A stretch of 64,000 nt of DNA from an uncultured Clostridia bacterium (GCA_934119935.1 CAKOSX010000001.1:248001-312000); one strand, 5' to 3'; numbered from the stretch's first letter, positions 17,564-26,232 are shown. Made by a program: numbers and translations. The notes: generated from the letters alone by a model not told the origin.

Positions 17564-18283
17564 ATGGAAAACGCAGTAGAAGGTTTAAAATTAGCATTCG
17601 CAGTTCTATTATTGACTATGGCATTATCTTTAACTATAGCCTTTTTTTCTAAAGCGAGAGCTACTGCCGAGATGGTATTACAAAGTTCTGATAAAGCTGC
17701 ATATTATGATTATACAAGATATTCATTGCCACAAGATATGTCTGGTAATAGAATTGTTGGATATGAAACTATAATACCAACATTGTATAAATATGATAAA
17801 GAAAGATATAAAGTTATTTTTAAACAAGGAACATACAATGCTGATACAGGTGAAATAACTGATGTGAAAAATCTTGAAATATATAAAACTAGTTCTACAA
17901 GAGCAAATTGGAATAAAAATTATATTAATGATTTTGATGGAAAAACTACATTTAATAGTTCAAGCAATGAATTGAAAATTTGTTCTTTTGATATTGTAGA
18001 AGAAGCACAAAGAAATGAACCTTGGGTAGGTAGTTCTGAACAGGTAAAGCTACATTTGGATGCAATTTTTAGTGGAGGAACTTACACTTTGCCACAACTA
18101 CTTGGAACAGGTAATTCTATAGACTATAGAGTCAATCCATTAAGCTATAGAACAAAAAAATTTATAGAGCAAATTGGTGAAATAAAAACTACAAGTAGTG
18201 CTGATGATGGAGATGGTACAGAGTCAATTGTCGGAAATAAAACAACTACAAAACGAATAATTACGTATATTTTAATAAACTAA
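17564..18283 (+). CDS. Pilin-like protein, leaderless N-terminal helix (paralogue 4)
   Basis: I place the start at ATG 17564 (MENAVEGLKLAFAVLLLTMA), with GAAAGG ~9 nt upstream; a TTG at 17558 is also in frame. The 239-residue protein has one helix (residues ~7-28) and a longer exported domain without recognised motifs. The ENA start groups it with paralogues 1-3, but the domain is different (YDYTRYSLPQDMSGNRI). A role as a tip or minor subunit is possible. Confidence 0.65.
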   Translation: MENAVEGLKLAFAVLLLTMALSLTIAFFSKARATAEMVLQSSDKAAYYDYTRYSLPQDMSGNRIVGYETIIPTLYKYDKERYKVIFKQGTYNADTGEITDVKNLEIYKTSSTRANWNKNYINDFDGKTTFNSSSNELKICSFDIVEEAQRNEPWVGSSEQVKLHLDAIFSGGTYTLPQLLGTGNSIDYRVNPLSYRTKKFIEQIGEIKTTSSADDGDGTESIVGNKTTTKRIITYILIN

Positions 18284-18319
18284 AGAAGTAGAATATTAAA
18301 GTTAGGAAGGAAATGAAAA

Positions 18320-18847
18320 ATGGGAGACAGCTTTGTTACAATAATTGCTATATTTTTAGCAGCAATATTAATGTTTATCTTTCCTTTAATGTCAATTTCG
18401 GAAAGAACTGACGACGTATCGCAGTTATCAGTACAAACAGCTACAACAGAATTTGTAGATAAGGTAAGAACAACAGGAAAACTAACATTAGATGATTATG
18501 ATAAGTATATACAAACAATTACATCAACAGGAAATTCTTTTGAAGTTTCTATGCAAGCTCAAATATTGGATGAAAATCCAGGTGTAAAAACTACACAAGC
18601 TGAAACAACAAAGATTGGTGAAAATGTATATTATAATTTATATACAAGTCAGATAGAAAGCAGATTAAATGATAATACCAATAGAATTACATTTAAGGAA
18701 GGCGATAGATTTTCTGTTACTGTAAAAAATACCAACACAACAATTGCTCAAATATTAAGAAATTTCTTGTATAGAATTGCAGGAAATGATACATATCAAA
18801 TTGCTGCACAACATGCAGGAATAGTTACTGTAAATGGTACAAAATAA
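18320..18847 (+). CDS. Small envelope protein with N-terminal membrane helix
   Basis: This 175-residue protein starts MGDSFVTIIAIFLAAILMFIFPL, so the helix again begins within a few residues of the N-terminus. The exported part is alpha/beta and Thr-rich (FVDKVRTTGKLTLDDYDKYI, then FSVTVKNTNTTIAQILRNFL). It lacks the ENAxxAL start. By position, just after the pilin-like set and before a terminator, it may be a TadE/F-like minor component. That is inference from context only. Confidence 0.65.
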   Translation: MGDSFVTIIAIFLAAILMFIFPLMSISERTDDVSQLSVQTATTEFVDKVRTTGKLTLDDYDKYIQTITSTGNSFEVSMQAQILDENPGVKTTQAETTKIGENVYYNLYTSQIESRLNDNTNRITFKEGDRFSVTVKNTNTTIAQILRNFLYRIAGNDTYQIAAQHAGIVTVNGTK

Positions 18848-18859
18848 ATATTAAAATAT

Positions 18860-18907
18860 GGCAGCTTTTAGGACTATTTGAAATTGGTTCTGGGCTGTCT
18901 TTTTTTT
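18860..18907 (+). terminator. Intrinsic terminator/attenuator inside the tad-like cluster
   Basis: GGCAGC (18860-18865) pairs with GCTGTC (18894-18899) and AGGAC (18870-18874) with GTTCT (18887-18891), with two G-U pairs. Eight T residues follow (18900-18907). The next gene's binding site begins two bases later, so read-through or a separate mechanism must supply that gene. Confidence 0.7.
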
Positions 18908-18925
18908 AGAAAGGTTACAAAAATA

Positions 18926-20674
18926 ATGAAATTACAACACATAATTATAATATTTGTTATAATAATTGTCCCAATAGCATTAGTGTTGTCTATGTATGTA
19001 AATACGCAAATAAAAACTATAAACAATCAAACTAAGTATGATAATATGTTGATAAATGCAACTTATGACGGGATAAAGGCATTTCAATTAAATACTTCCA
19101 ATAATATGTATTCGACTATTTCAAACTCAAAAATAAGAGACATAGAGGCTGCTGTAAATGTATTTTTTAGTTCACTTGCAACCAATATGGGAACATCAGG
19201 ATATAGTCAAGATGATTTGAAACCATATATTCCTGCAATAATGGTGAACCTGTATGATGGATATTACATTTACTCTAATTATTATGATACAGAATATGAC
19301 GAATATAGATATGGACTAAAACCGTTTGTATACTATTCATGCAGATACAAAAAGGGAAGTGATGATGATTTTGTCGTAAATTATACACTTGACAATACAA
19401 TTACTATAATTGGAAATATAGGTGGTAAATATGTAGTAAAAACAGGGCATTTGCTTCCTGAAAGCACCGACATAGAAGAGCAAGAATTCTTAAATGAAAA
19501 TTTAATAATATTAAAGGATGATAGCACAGAAAATACAAATCCACAGGCAGAAAATTTTCAATATATTGTTTATAACAGTCAGAAAATATATAAAGATAAC
19601 AATGATGCAGCATTTGCAAATGGGCAATTTGATACTGGAATTTTAGGCAGACAGAGATACTTCTATTATAGTAGTGAATATAAAAGAGATTTTATCTCAG
19701 ATCCAACTACTATAGATTATCTAAATCATCACTTGACAATGAAAGATGGTAAATGGACATTGTTTAGCGATAGTGCAAAAAAGTATTATTCAGAATCATT
19801 AGCTGAGATGACAACAGATTTGAATGGTAATCCAATCAGCTTTACAGGATGGGTAAAAAGGTATCTAGGTGGTATTACTGCCAAAGATGCAGTCGATACA
19901 AATGGCAAGACTGTTGATGATTTTGCTTCTGACTTAAAGGATGAAAAAATATTTGATATAGATGCAGACAAGAACAATCCATTAAAATCTGGTTCAACAT
20001 TTAATGAGCACAGGAGAAATGTAATAAGAAAATCTATAGAAACAAATCTAGTTTCTGCTATTGCAACATTTACAACACACACAGTTGTTGGTTACGAATT
20101 TTCAATGCAACAGTTATCAGAAGAAGAATGGGATAAAATAGAAAACAATGTATGTATGCTTGCTTTTTTCGAAGGAATTCCAATAGGAGCAAAAGTATAT
20201 AACAATTACTGTGTTGTATCAAACAATACAAACCAAGAAACAGTCGGAAATGATTCAATTTACATTATTGACAATAAGGGAGAATATCATAAGCCGGGAT
20301 GCCAGAAACTAATTGAAAATTTAAAAAATAATAGTGTAACTATTACTGGGGCATATTCAAGCAGTGAATTTGAAAGAAAAACAGTCTCAATAACAGGAGA
20401 AGACTCAAACGCACATAGCCAATTAAACGGAACAGATGCTGGAAAATATGCATACTATTACCCAGAATCCTACACGCCATGTTATTACTGTATGGTATCA
20501 GCATCGCAAACGTATTCAACAGATAATATAATTGCAAATACTGTAACCGATACAAATGGTAACAAAGTAAACATTATAAATTTAGGCGGAACAAATCTAA
20601 GAAAAATATATTTAACTGCTCTAGCACGTTCAAGATATAATCTATATTTAACAAATGGATACTTTGGATACTAA
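18926..20674 (+). CDS. Large exported protein with N-terminal anchor and Cys-rich end
   Basis: I start at 18926 (MKLQHIIIIFVIIIVPIALV), with AGAAAGG at 18909-18915; upstream starts would lie in the terminator. The 582-residue protein has one helix (residues ~4-24), a helical segment, then Tyr/Asp-rich sequence (YDGYYIYSNYYDTEYDEYRYG). Near the end, GEYHKPGCQKL and later YTPCYYCMV give a C...CxxC set with a nearby His. This resembles the His/Cys knuckle of Ada-type zinc-binding tails. It may be a large pilus-associated or tip protein. Its expression may be lower than that of the genes before the terminator. Confidence 0.68.
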   Translation: MKLQHIIIIFVIIIVPIALVLSMYVNTQIKTINNQTKYDNMLINATYDGIKAFQLNTSNNMYSTISNSKIRDIEAAVNVFFSSLATNMGTSGYSQDDLKPYIPAIMVNLYDGYYIYSNYYDTEYDEYRYGLKPFVYYSCRYKKGSDDDFVVNYTLDNTITIIGNIGGKYVVKTGHLLPESTDIEEQEFLNENLIILKDDSTENTNPQAENFQYIVYNSQKIYKDNNDAAFANGQFDTGILGRQRYFYYSSEYKRDFISDPTTIDYLNHHLTMKDGKWTLFSDSAKKYYSESLAEMTTDLNGNPISFTGWVKRYLGGITAKDAVDTNGKTVDDFASDLKDEKIFDIDADKNNPLKSGSTFNEHRRNVIRKSIETNLVSAIATFTTHTVVGYEFSMQQLSEEEWDKIENNVCMLAFFEGIPIGAKVYNNYCVVSNNTNQETVGNDSIYIIDNKGEYHKPGCQKLIENLKNNSVTITGAYSSSEFERKTVSITGEDSNAHSQLNGTDAGKYAYYYPESYTPCYYCMVSASQTYSTDNIIANTVTDTNGNKVNIINLGGTNLRKIYLTALARSRYNLYLTNGYFGY

Positions 20675-20678
20675 AATA

Positions 20679-20721
20679 TGTACAATTTTGTACAATTTGG
20701 GGACGGAGAAAAAAATGTACA
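20679..20721 (+). repeat. 43-nt palindromic dispersed repeat, copy 2
   Basis: The copy reads TGTACAATTT twice as overlapping units, then GGGGACGGAG, an A-run and ATGTACA. It is the inverted counterpart of 8389-8431, with identical length and mostly identical sequence. It starts four bases after the stop codon of the last gene of the tad-like cluster. The TGTACA ends can pair. Confidence 0.75.
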
Positions 20722-20784
20722 AAATATTTTTCTCTGTTTCCTTGCTAATCTTATAAAGCATCGCATTAACGAAAGGAATTTTAA

Positions 20785-21678
20785 ATGGAACCAACTGAAG
20801 AAATAAGCAAAAAGGCAGAGGTAGTCCTTGAAGAGGTGAAGGAAAAAATAGAAAACGCTAAAGAAGCTGGTAAGCAGGTTCTAAAAGAAAAGTTCGTGAT
20901 AGAAGAGCCTGTTGTAAAAATTACATTTAAGCGTTTATTAGCATATTTTATTATATACAGTTTTCTGGGATTCATTGTTGAAACTATATTTGGAATACTC
21001 ACTAAAGGTGTGCTAGAAAGCAGACGAAGCTGTTTGTTTGGACCGTTTTGTTGTATATACGGTGTAGGGGCAGCCTTAATGATTCCTGGGCTGCAAAAAT
21101 TCAAAAAAAGCAATTGGGGAATATTCATAGCAGGAGCGATAGAGGGGTCTATGGTAGAATATGCTCTAAGTTGGATTGGAGAGGTATTCTTTAAAATAAA
21201 ATGGTGGGATTATTCGAACATGCCATTTAACATAAATGGTAGAATAACGCTTGTATTTACAATCTTTTGGGGACTTTTATCATTAGGATTGATAAGGTTC
21301 ATAAATCCATATATCGAAAAGATGATAAATAAGCTATCGAAGAAATGGTATAATATACTGACGTTTGGATTCACAGCCTTTCTACTAGCAGATTTATTAA
21401 TTACTGCTTTTGGGCTTAAAGTTTTTTATACGAGACTTATGAAAGATCATAATCTAAATATAAAAGATGGTCAGGCTTTAATGATAAGTGATGAAATAAT
21501 GGATACTAAGATTGTAAAGGACCTATCTGCAACAATTTTTTCTGATGAGAAAATATTAAAAACATTTCCAAACATAAAATACGAAGATGAAAATGGAAAG
21601 ATAGTGTGGATAAAGGACATATTGACTGATATACAACCATATTATTTTAAATTTAGTAATAAATTTAGACTGAAATAA
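20785..21678 (+). CDS. CmpB-type putative ABC-transporter membrane protein
   Basis: This 297-residue protein has a charged helical N-terminus (residues 1-45) followed by five or six membrane helices. The family marker is FLGFIVETIFGILTKGVLESRRSCLFGPFCCIYGVGA (in pieces: GFIVETIFG near residue 68; SCLFGPFCCIYG near residue 88). It fits the widespread CmpB/type-IV ABC-transporter family (PF06541). Despite the name, transport has not been shown for most members. It lies after the second 43-nt repeat and is probably not part of the tad-like operon. It may share a transcript with the next gene, 23 bp away. Confidence 0.8.
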   Translation: MEPTEEISKKAEVVLEEVKEKIENAKEAGKQVLKEKFVIEEPVVKITFKRLLAYFIIYSFLGFIVETIFGILTKGVLESRRSCLFGPFCCIYGVGAALMIPGLQKFKKSNWGIFIAGAIEGSMVEYALSWIGEVFFKIKWWDYSNMPFNINGRITLVFTIFWGLLSLGLIRFINPYIEKMINKLSKKWYNILTFGFTAFLLADLLITAFGLKVFYTRLMKDHNLNIKDGQALMISDEIMDTKIVKDLSATIFSDEKILKTFPNIKYEDENGKIVWIKDILTDIQPYYFKFSNKFRLK

Positions 21679-21701
21679 ATTACAATTATGGGGGAATTAC
21701 T

Positions 21702-23789
21702 TTGAAAAGAGAAAAGATAGAAGATAAAGTTTTTGTTAGTTTAATAAATGATTTATCAGCATTATCTGAGAATACAAATGAAAATGAATTGGACTCAAAA
21801 AAGATAAATGGAGCATATACATATAAGCTAGAAAATGCACGAGGTGTTGTTTGGGCGTCGAGAGAGGCTGAGGGCAAGTTCTATTCAGAATTTGAGCAGG
21901 TTCAACCTGCCGAGCGAAAATACGCAGTATTTTATAAAATTAAGCCAACTACTTGTGTTGTAAGACCACGAGACATAATAAGTGCTTCGCAACATTTACA
22001 GAAAGATGTTCAAGATGGTGATTGGCAAGCCGTTAAAAACAAGCTTGTTAAATACATGAGGCATAAAAACAAAAATGATAAAATAGAGAATATTATTTGT
22101 GAAATAGATGATAAACAAGATGTACAAGATTTACATAGATTGTTCAACACGGAATCTGTACAAGAGGTTGTTAAGGCTTATTCAAAGGCTTTCGGTGCTA
22201 CATTTTGGAATTACATAAATGAAAAAGATGATTCATTTTTTCAGGTTCCAACTTTGATGATCACAGATAAAACAACCATGACTAATCCAAAAGCAATTCC
22301 AACAGTATCTTATTTAAGACGCCAAATGGGAGCTAATAAATATACTGGCAAGAATACAATGAAAGTAAATGATGAGTATTTAAATGAATTATTGAAAAAA
22401 GACTTGACGGTTGGTATGGCAGTTACACTGCTTAAATTAAGAGAAGGCTTTGCAGAAGATAGAGTAGCAGTGGAGAAAATAGATAAAAAGCTAGAAGGTT
22501 CTTTACTATTAAATAAGGCAATGCAAATTAAAGAACAAGATAAGACAGCAATTGAGCTTTCTATAGTAATTGGCGAAAATAAACGTAAGGCAATAAGAAA
22601 ACAAATAATGCAAGATGCACAATTACGTCAGGACTTAAAAAAGGCAAGATTTGATCAAGACCGAATGGACGAGTATATGGCTGTATTTGTTGAAATGATG
22701 GAAGAACATCAAAGAAAAAAATTATTGGAACCAGAACAAGAAAAAAATGGCATAATAGAAAAAATTCGAGGCTTATTTAATAGAAGAAAAACAAAATTAT
22801 TGCCAGAGGCTCAAAAAGAGCAAAAGGTAAATAGTGAAGATGAAAGAAACAGGAGCTTCGCAGAAAAACTACATGAAACATATAAAGATGAACAGCCAAT
22901 AGTTTATCCATTAAATACAGTAGAAGGAGCAATACAGCAGTTTTTAAATGCATATGCATATGAAACACAAAGGCAAAATGATGATGTATATTCGATATTA
23001 ACGAGCATAGGCGGAAAAGTGGAACACGGTAGAAGTAATCAACAAGAAGAAAGTGCCTTTTTAAGTGAACTAAAGCAAAAAAATCAGATTAATATAATTA
23101 ATCAAAACAATGCTTTCTTCCATTTGCAAACAAAATCATGGATACAAAAGAGATTGCCTATAAATACACGTTTATATATTAATCCTAAAAGGCAAAACTT
23201 AATACCAATGGTGAGGGAAATTATAAAGAAAAATGGAGAGAAACCGCTATACTTGAAATTTGAATCTGACAATCAAATACAACAAAAAGCACTTCGAAAT
23301 AATGGAAGGAGTGAAAAAATAGTTATTTATGCTAATAATAACGAAAAGTATGGAAATCTTGGAACAATAGGAAAAATTCTTACTACAATTAAAGCAGAAA
23401 ATCCAGAATTATTTGATGGATGTGAATATATGAATCCTTTCATGAAGAATATACCATCAATTTGCTCTTATGCTATAGATCCAGCTACTAGTAGGTATGT
23501 GAGTTTAGATGGAAGAAATATTGAAATATCAAAATCATACAATACTTTTTTAGCCAAAGCATTAGAAGAAAGTTTAGATCATGCACTTGCTGATATAGAA
23601 AAAAGTGGAAAAATAAATGGATTCAATGGCTTTAACAAGGGACAACAAGTAAGAATGATGTTAGAAAGTTCGCCTCAAAGCATTGTAGTTCCTATGAAAA
23701 GATATTTAGCACAGTGTCAAAAAAATAATCCTGCATTAGAAATAAAAGGATTAGAAAAAAATACACAAAGAGAAGAAATAGAAAGATAA
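21702..23789 (+). CDS. Unknown 695-residue protein, possible HopA1-like C-terminal fold
   Basis: The start is TTG at 21702 behind GGGGG. There is no signal peptide or membrane segment. Residues ~1-200 are mixed alpha/beta and residues ~230-370 are helical and charged. The C-terminal ~250 residues carry the order TRLYINPKRQN, PLYLKFESD, EKIVIYANNNEKYG and FDGCEYMNPF. That order recalls the HopA1-type effector fold seen also in lanthipeptide-related proteins. The resemblance is visual and weak. No partner gene for such a function is adjacent. A fold prediction would settle it. Confidence 0.6.
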   Translation: MKREKIEDKVFVSLINDLSALSENTNENELDSKKINGAYTYKLENARGVVWASREAEGKFYSEFEQVQPAERKYAVFYKIKPTTCVVRPRDIISASQHLQKDVQDGDWQAVKNKLVKYMRHKNKNDKIENIICEIDDKQDVQDLHRLFNTESVQEVVKAYSKAFGATFWNYINEKDDSFFQVPTLMITDKTTMTNPKAIPTVSYLRRQMGANKYTGKNTMKVNDEYLNELLKKDLTVGMAVTLLKLREGFAEDRVAVEKIDKKLEGSLLLNKAMQIKEQDKTAIELSIVIGENKRKAIRKQIMQDAQLRQDLKKARFDQDRMDEYMAVFVEMMEEHQRKKLLEPEQEKNGIIEKIRGLFNRRKTKLLPEAQKEQKVNSEDERNRSFAEKLHETYKDEQPIVYPLNTVEGAIQQFLNAYAYETQRQNDDVYSILTSIGGKVEHGRSNQQEESAFLSELKQKNQINIINQNNAFFHLQTKSWIQKRLPINTRLYINPKRQNLIPMVREIIKKNGEKPLYLKFESDNQIQQKALRNNGRSEKIVIYANNNEKYGNLGTIGKILTTIKAENPELFDGCEYMNPFMKNIPSICSYAIDPATSRYVSLDGRNIEISKSYNTFLAKALEESLDHALADIEKSGKINGFNGFNKGQQVRMMLESSPQSIVVPMKRYLAQCQKNNPALEIKGLEKNTQREEIER

Positions 23790-23840
23790 ATTTAGTTCGA
23801 AAAAATGACTGAAAATTTTTTTGAACGATAGTATATTATA

Positions 23841-23957
23841 AAAGAAGAACAATTTGTATTTTTTAGCCTCAACACGTCGCTCTTGGTCGGGGCTCCTAAC
23901 GGACCCCTCAAAAGGCGAGCTTCCGGTTTCATTAAAAAATACAAATTGTTCTTCTTT
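23841..23957. repeat. 25-bp perfect inverted repeat around a GC-rich 67-nt core
   Basis: The arm at 23841-23865 (starting AAAGAAGAACAATTTG) is the exact reverse complement of 23933-23957. The core 23866-23932 is clearly GC-richer than the surrounding AT-rich DNA and can fold further (GGGGCTCC against GGACCCC). It lies between convergent genes (21702-23789 on + and 24048-25307 on -), so it could be a bidirectional terminator. The perfect arms and foreign composition also suit a non-autonomous mobile element or a structured RNA. Confidence 0.8.
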
Positions 23958-24047
23958 AGAGTAGTATGTTTTTCAAAAAAGAAGATTTCAAAGTGATGAA
24001 ATGAGCATCCAGTTGGGACACGATGAGTCTCTTTTGAGAGAGTCGGT

Positions 24048-25307
24048 TTATCTTAGCAGGTTAAACCACTTATTTAGTACCAGTTTTGTAATAGTTCCAA
24101 TGCTTAATTTATCGACATCTCTACTAGAGACTAAATTCACAGTCAAAACTACATTTCCATTTATCGAGAATTCGACTTCGCCAATTTTTTGATTTTCTAA
24201 AACAGGTGCACTAATAGTATCATCCAATTTTATTTCCTGAGTTATATCATTATTGCTGCCATTCGAAGTAAGAATATCTGCATCGTTTTCCAGTATTGCA
24301 TCAATTGAAGAAATAGTCCCTTTTTTTATCATTACAGATTTTATTACATCTCCTTTTTTTCCAAAAGAAGTTACAGAATAATTGCTAAAGCCATAGTCCA
24401 AAAGCTTTTGAGCATTAGAAAATCTTATTGCAGGAGTTGGAGCCTTTAAAACAACTGCGATTAAAGAAAGATTATTTCTGGTGGCAGATGCCGATAAATT
24501 ATATAAGGCGATAGAAGTAGAACCTGTTTTTAAACCTGTACAACCATTATAATTTCTAACTAATTTATTCGTATTTACTAAACTAGATTTGCCATCTCTT
24601 AAGGAATCCATCCATATAGTTGTATATTTTGTAATTGAAGGATGATTCATTAATAGTTCTCTAGACATTATCGCAATATCGTAAGCAGAAGTTAAGTGAC
24701 CATCTTCGTCAATTCCATGGCAATTCTTAAATGTGGTATCATTCATTCCTAATTCTTGAGCCTTTTGATTCATCTTTTTTACAAAAGCATCTTGGCTTCC
24801 TTCGAGATAATCAGCCATTGCAACAACGCAATCATTAGCAGAAACAACGCAAATTGCTTTTAACATCTCCTCAACAGTCAATGTTTCTCTAACATCGAGC
24901 CAAATTTGCGAACCACCCATTTTTGCAGCATCTTCTGTACATGGAATCTTATCTGTTAACTGAATTTTACCAGAATCTAAAGCTTCCATAATTAACAAAA
25001 GACTCATAATCTTTGTAACACTTGCAGGTCTTAATTTCTCATGCATATTATAATCGTAAATAATAAGTCCGGAACTTTGTTCTATAAGGCAGGCTGCTCC
25101 ACAATCTAAGGCGAGTGGATTATCTGTAACAGTTGCAGAAGATGAGTTTAAGCCTACACTGGTTTCGGCAGTTTCCAACTTTTTAGATTGGTTAGACCAC
25201 ACATATGCCGTGGCATCAGAAACAGCAAGTGCAAAAGTATTAAAAAGTATAAAATGACAAAGCAAAACGATGCAAGCAATATATATAAATTTATTTTTAT
25301 GAGACAT
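24048..25307 (-). CDS. D-alanyl-D-alanine carboxypeptidase (DacA/DacF type)
   Basis: This 419-residue serine peptidase trims the terminal D-Ala from peptidoglycan stem peptides outside the membrane. A signal peptide lies at residues ~8-30. The three penicillin-binding motifs are present: SVTK (residue ~98, within RPASVTKIM), SAND (SxN motif, ~155) and KTGS (within CTGLKTGSTS). A C-terminal beta-rich domain ends in a short amphipathic stretch (LVLNKWFNLLR), suitable for membrane contact. AAGGAGG precedes the ATG. It is 60 bp downstream of vanW on the same strand, so the two are likely one operon. Confidence 0.93.
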   Translation of the reverse strand: MSHKNKFIYIACIVLLCHFILFNTFALAVSDATAYVWSNQSKKLETAETSVGLNSSSATVTDNPLALDCGAACLIEQSSGLIIYDYNMHEKLRPASVTKIMSLLLIMEALDSGKIQLTDKIPCTEDAAKMGGSQIWLDVRETLTVEEMLKAICVVSANDCVVAMADYLEGSQDAFVKKMNQKAQELGMNDTTFKNCHGIDEDGHLTSAYDIAIMSRELLMNHPSITKYTTIWMDSLRDGKSSLVNTNKLVRNYNGCTGLKTGSTSIALYNLSASATRNNLSLIAVVLKAPTPAIRFSNAQKLLDYGFSNYSVTSFGKKGDVIKSVMIKKGTISSIDAILENDADILTSNGSNNDITQEIKLDDTISAPVLENQKIGEVEFSINGNVVLTVNLVSSRDVDKLSIGTITKLVLNKWFNLLR

Positions 25308-25367
25308 AAAAAGTCCTCCTTGCTAGAATATTAGTAAATAATATTCGTGTTAGGAGAAAATATTCAT

Positions 25368-26069
25368 TTAAACTAATTTTACAATTTTTACAGTGAGAGT
25401 AACATCATCTGTTTCAAAATAAAGCTTTATATTGTTATCAGTATTATTTTTAAACTTAAAATCAATAGAACCATATGAAACAGCTGCATCTTTACCGTCT
25501 GGAACATATGAAACATTCTTGCCATGTTCATGACGTTCTGTAACTTTTAAATCTGGAACATCAAGTACAGCATTATACAAAGTGCTACTTACTTGGCAGT
25601 TTCCGCCTCCTAAAGATTGAACTTCTTTACCATCTAAAAACATTGTTGCTTCTTTGTAACCTTCTTCTGCTGTTGAAGGACCGGTTATTTCACAAAAAGA
25701 AAAGGTGTCACCAGTATTTACTGTTGTACCATTCAATTTTTCACATGTGATTCTTATGTTGGTTAACCTATTTGAAGTACTGCCAGAAACCTTTGTGGAA
25801 TAAGAAGCAATCTCTTCTTCCTTAACGGCAGGTGAAGCCTCAACGTTGGATAGAACATTTTCAATTCTATTATTAACTTTATTTAATTCTTCTGTATTGC
25901 CAAGAACATTGCTATTTTGTGCAAGTCTGGAAGTGTTGGTGGTACTATTGTAATTTTGATTTTCCTTCTGGCCAAATAAATTGTCTTTAAAAACGAAAAC
26001 TAATATGGCAACGATAATAACGAAAATAATTATATATAAGATTGAATAATTTTTACTTTTAGAACTCAT
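25368..26069 (-). CDS. VanW family protein
   Basis: I place the start at 26069 (MSSKSKNYSILYII), with GAAAGGGA just upstream; a longer frame to 26105 has no binding site. The 233-residue protein has one membrane helix (residues ~8-28), a Ser/Asn-rich linker and the VanW domain: NTGDTFSFCEITGP, GGGNCQVSSTLYNA, and ERHEHGKNVSYVP. VanW proteins are widespread in Clostridia, and their role is not settled; vancomycin resistance should not be inferred. The pairing with dacA points to envelope work. Confidence 0.9.
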   Translation of the reverse strand: MSSKSKNYSILYIIIFVIIVAILVFVFKDNLFGQKENQNYNSTTNTSRLAQNSNVLGNTEELNKVNNRIENVLSNVEASPAVKEEEIASYSTKVSGSTSNRLTNIRITCEKLNGTTVNTGDTFSFCEITGPSTAEEGYKEATMFLDGKEVQSLGGGNCQVSSTLYNAVLDVPDLKVTERHEHGKNVSYVPDGKDAAVSYGSIDFKFKNNTDNNIKLYFETDDVTLTVKIVKLV

Positions 26070-26203
26070 AAAAACATCCCTTTCAAAATTTTTACATGCA
26101 AACAATATGTTTTAAAAGTAGTATGCACAAAAATATGAAAAATATGTAATGAGTTTTATAAAATAATAAATGCTAACGATAAATTATTACAAAAAAATTA
26201 AAT

Positions 26204-26232
26204 TTGCTGCAAAATGTTGTAATATATATAAT
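26204..26232 (+). promoter_or_regulatory. Promoter candidate of the T4SS-like cluster
   Basis: TTGCTG at 26204-26209 and TATAAT at 26227-26232 have a 17-bp spacer. The predicted start lies ~40 nt before the ATG at 26280. It faces away from vanW in a 210-bp divergent region. Confidence 0.55.

Noticed and set aside
24001..24192. A 63-codon + strand frame opposite the end of dacA
   Set aside because: It lies mostly antisense to the conserved C-terminus of the carboxypeptidase and has no binding site or recognisable features.
25368..26069. Vancomycin resistance based on the VanW family
   Set aside because: VanW-domain proteins are common in Clostridia without resistance, and no vanHAX-type genes are nearby.
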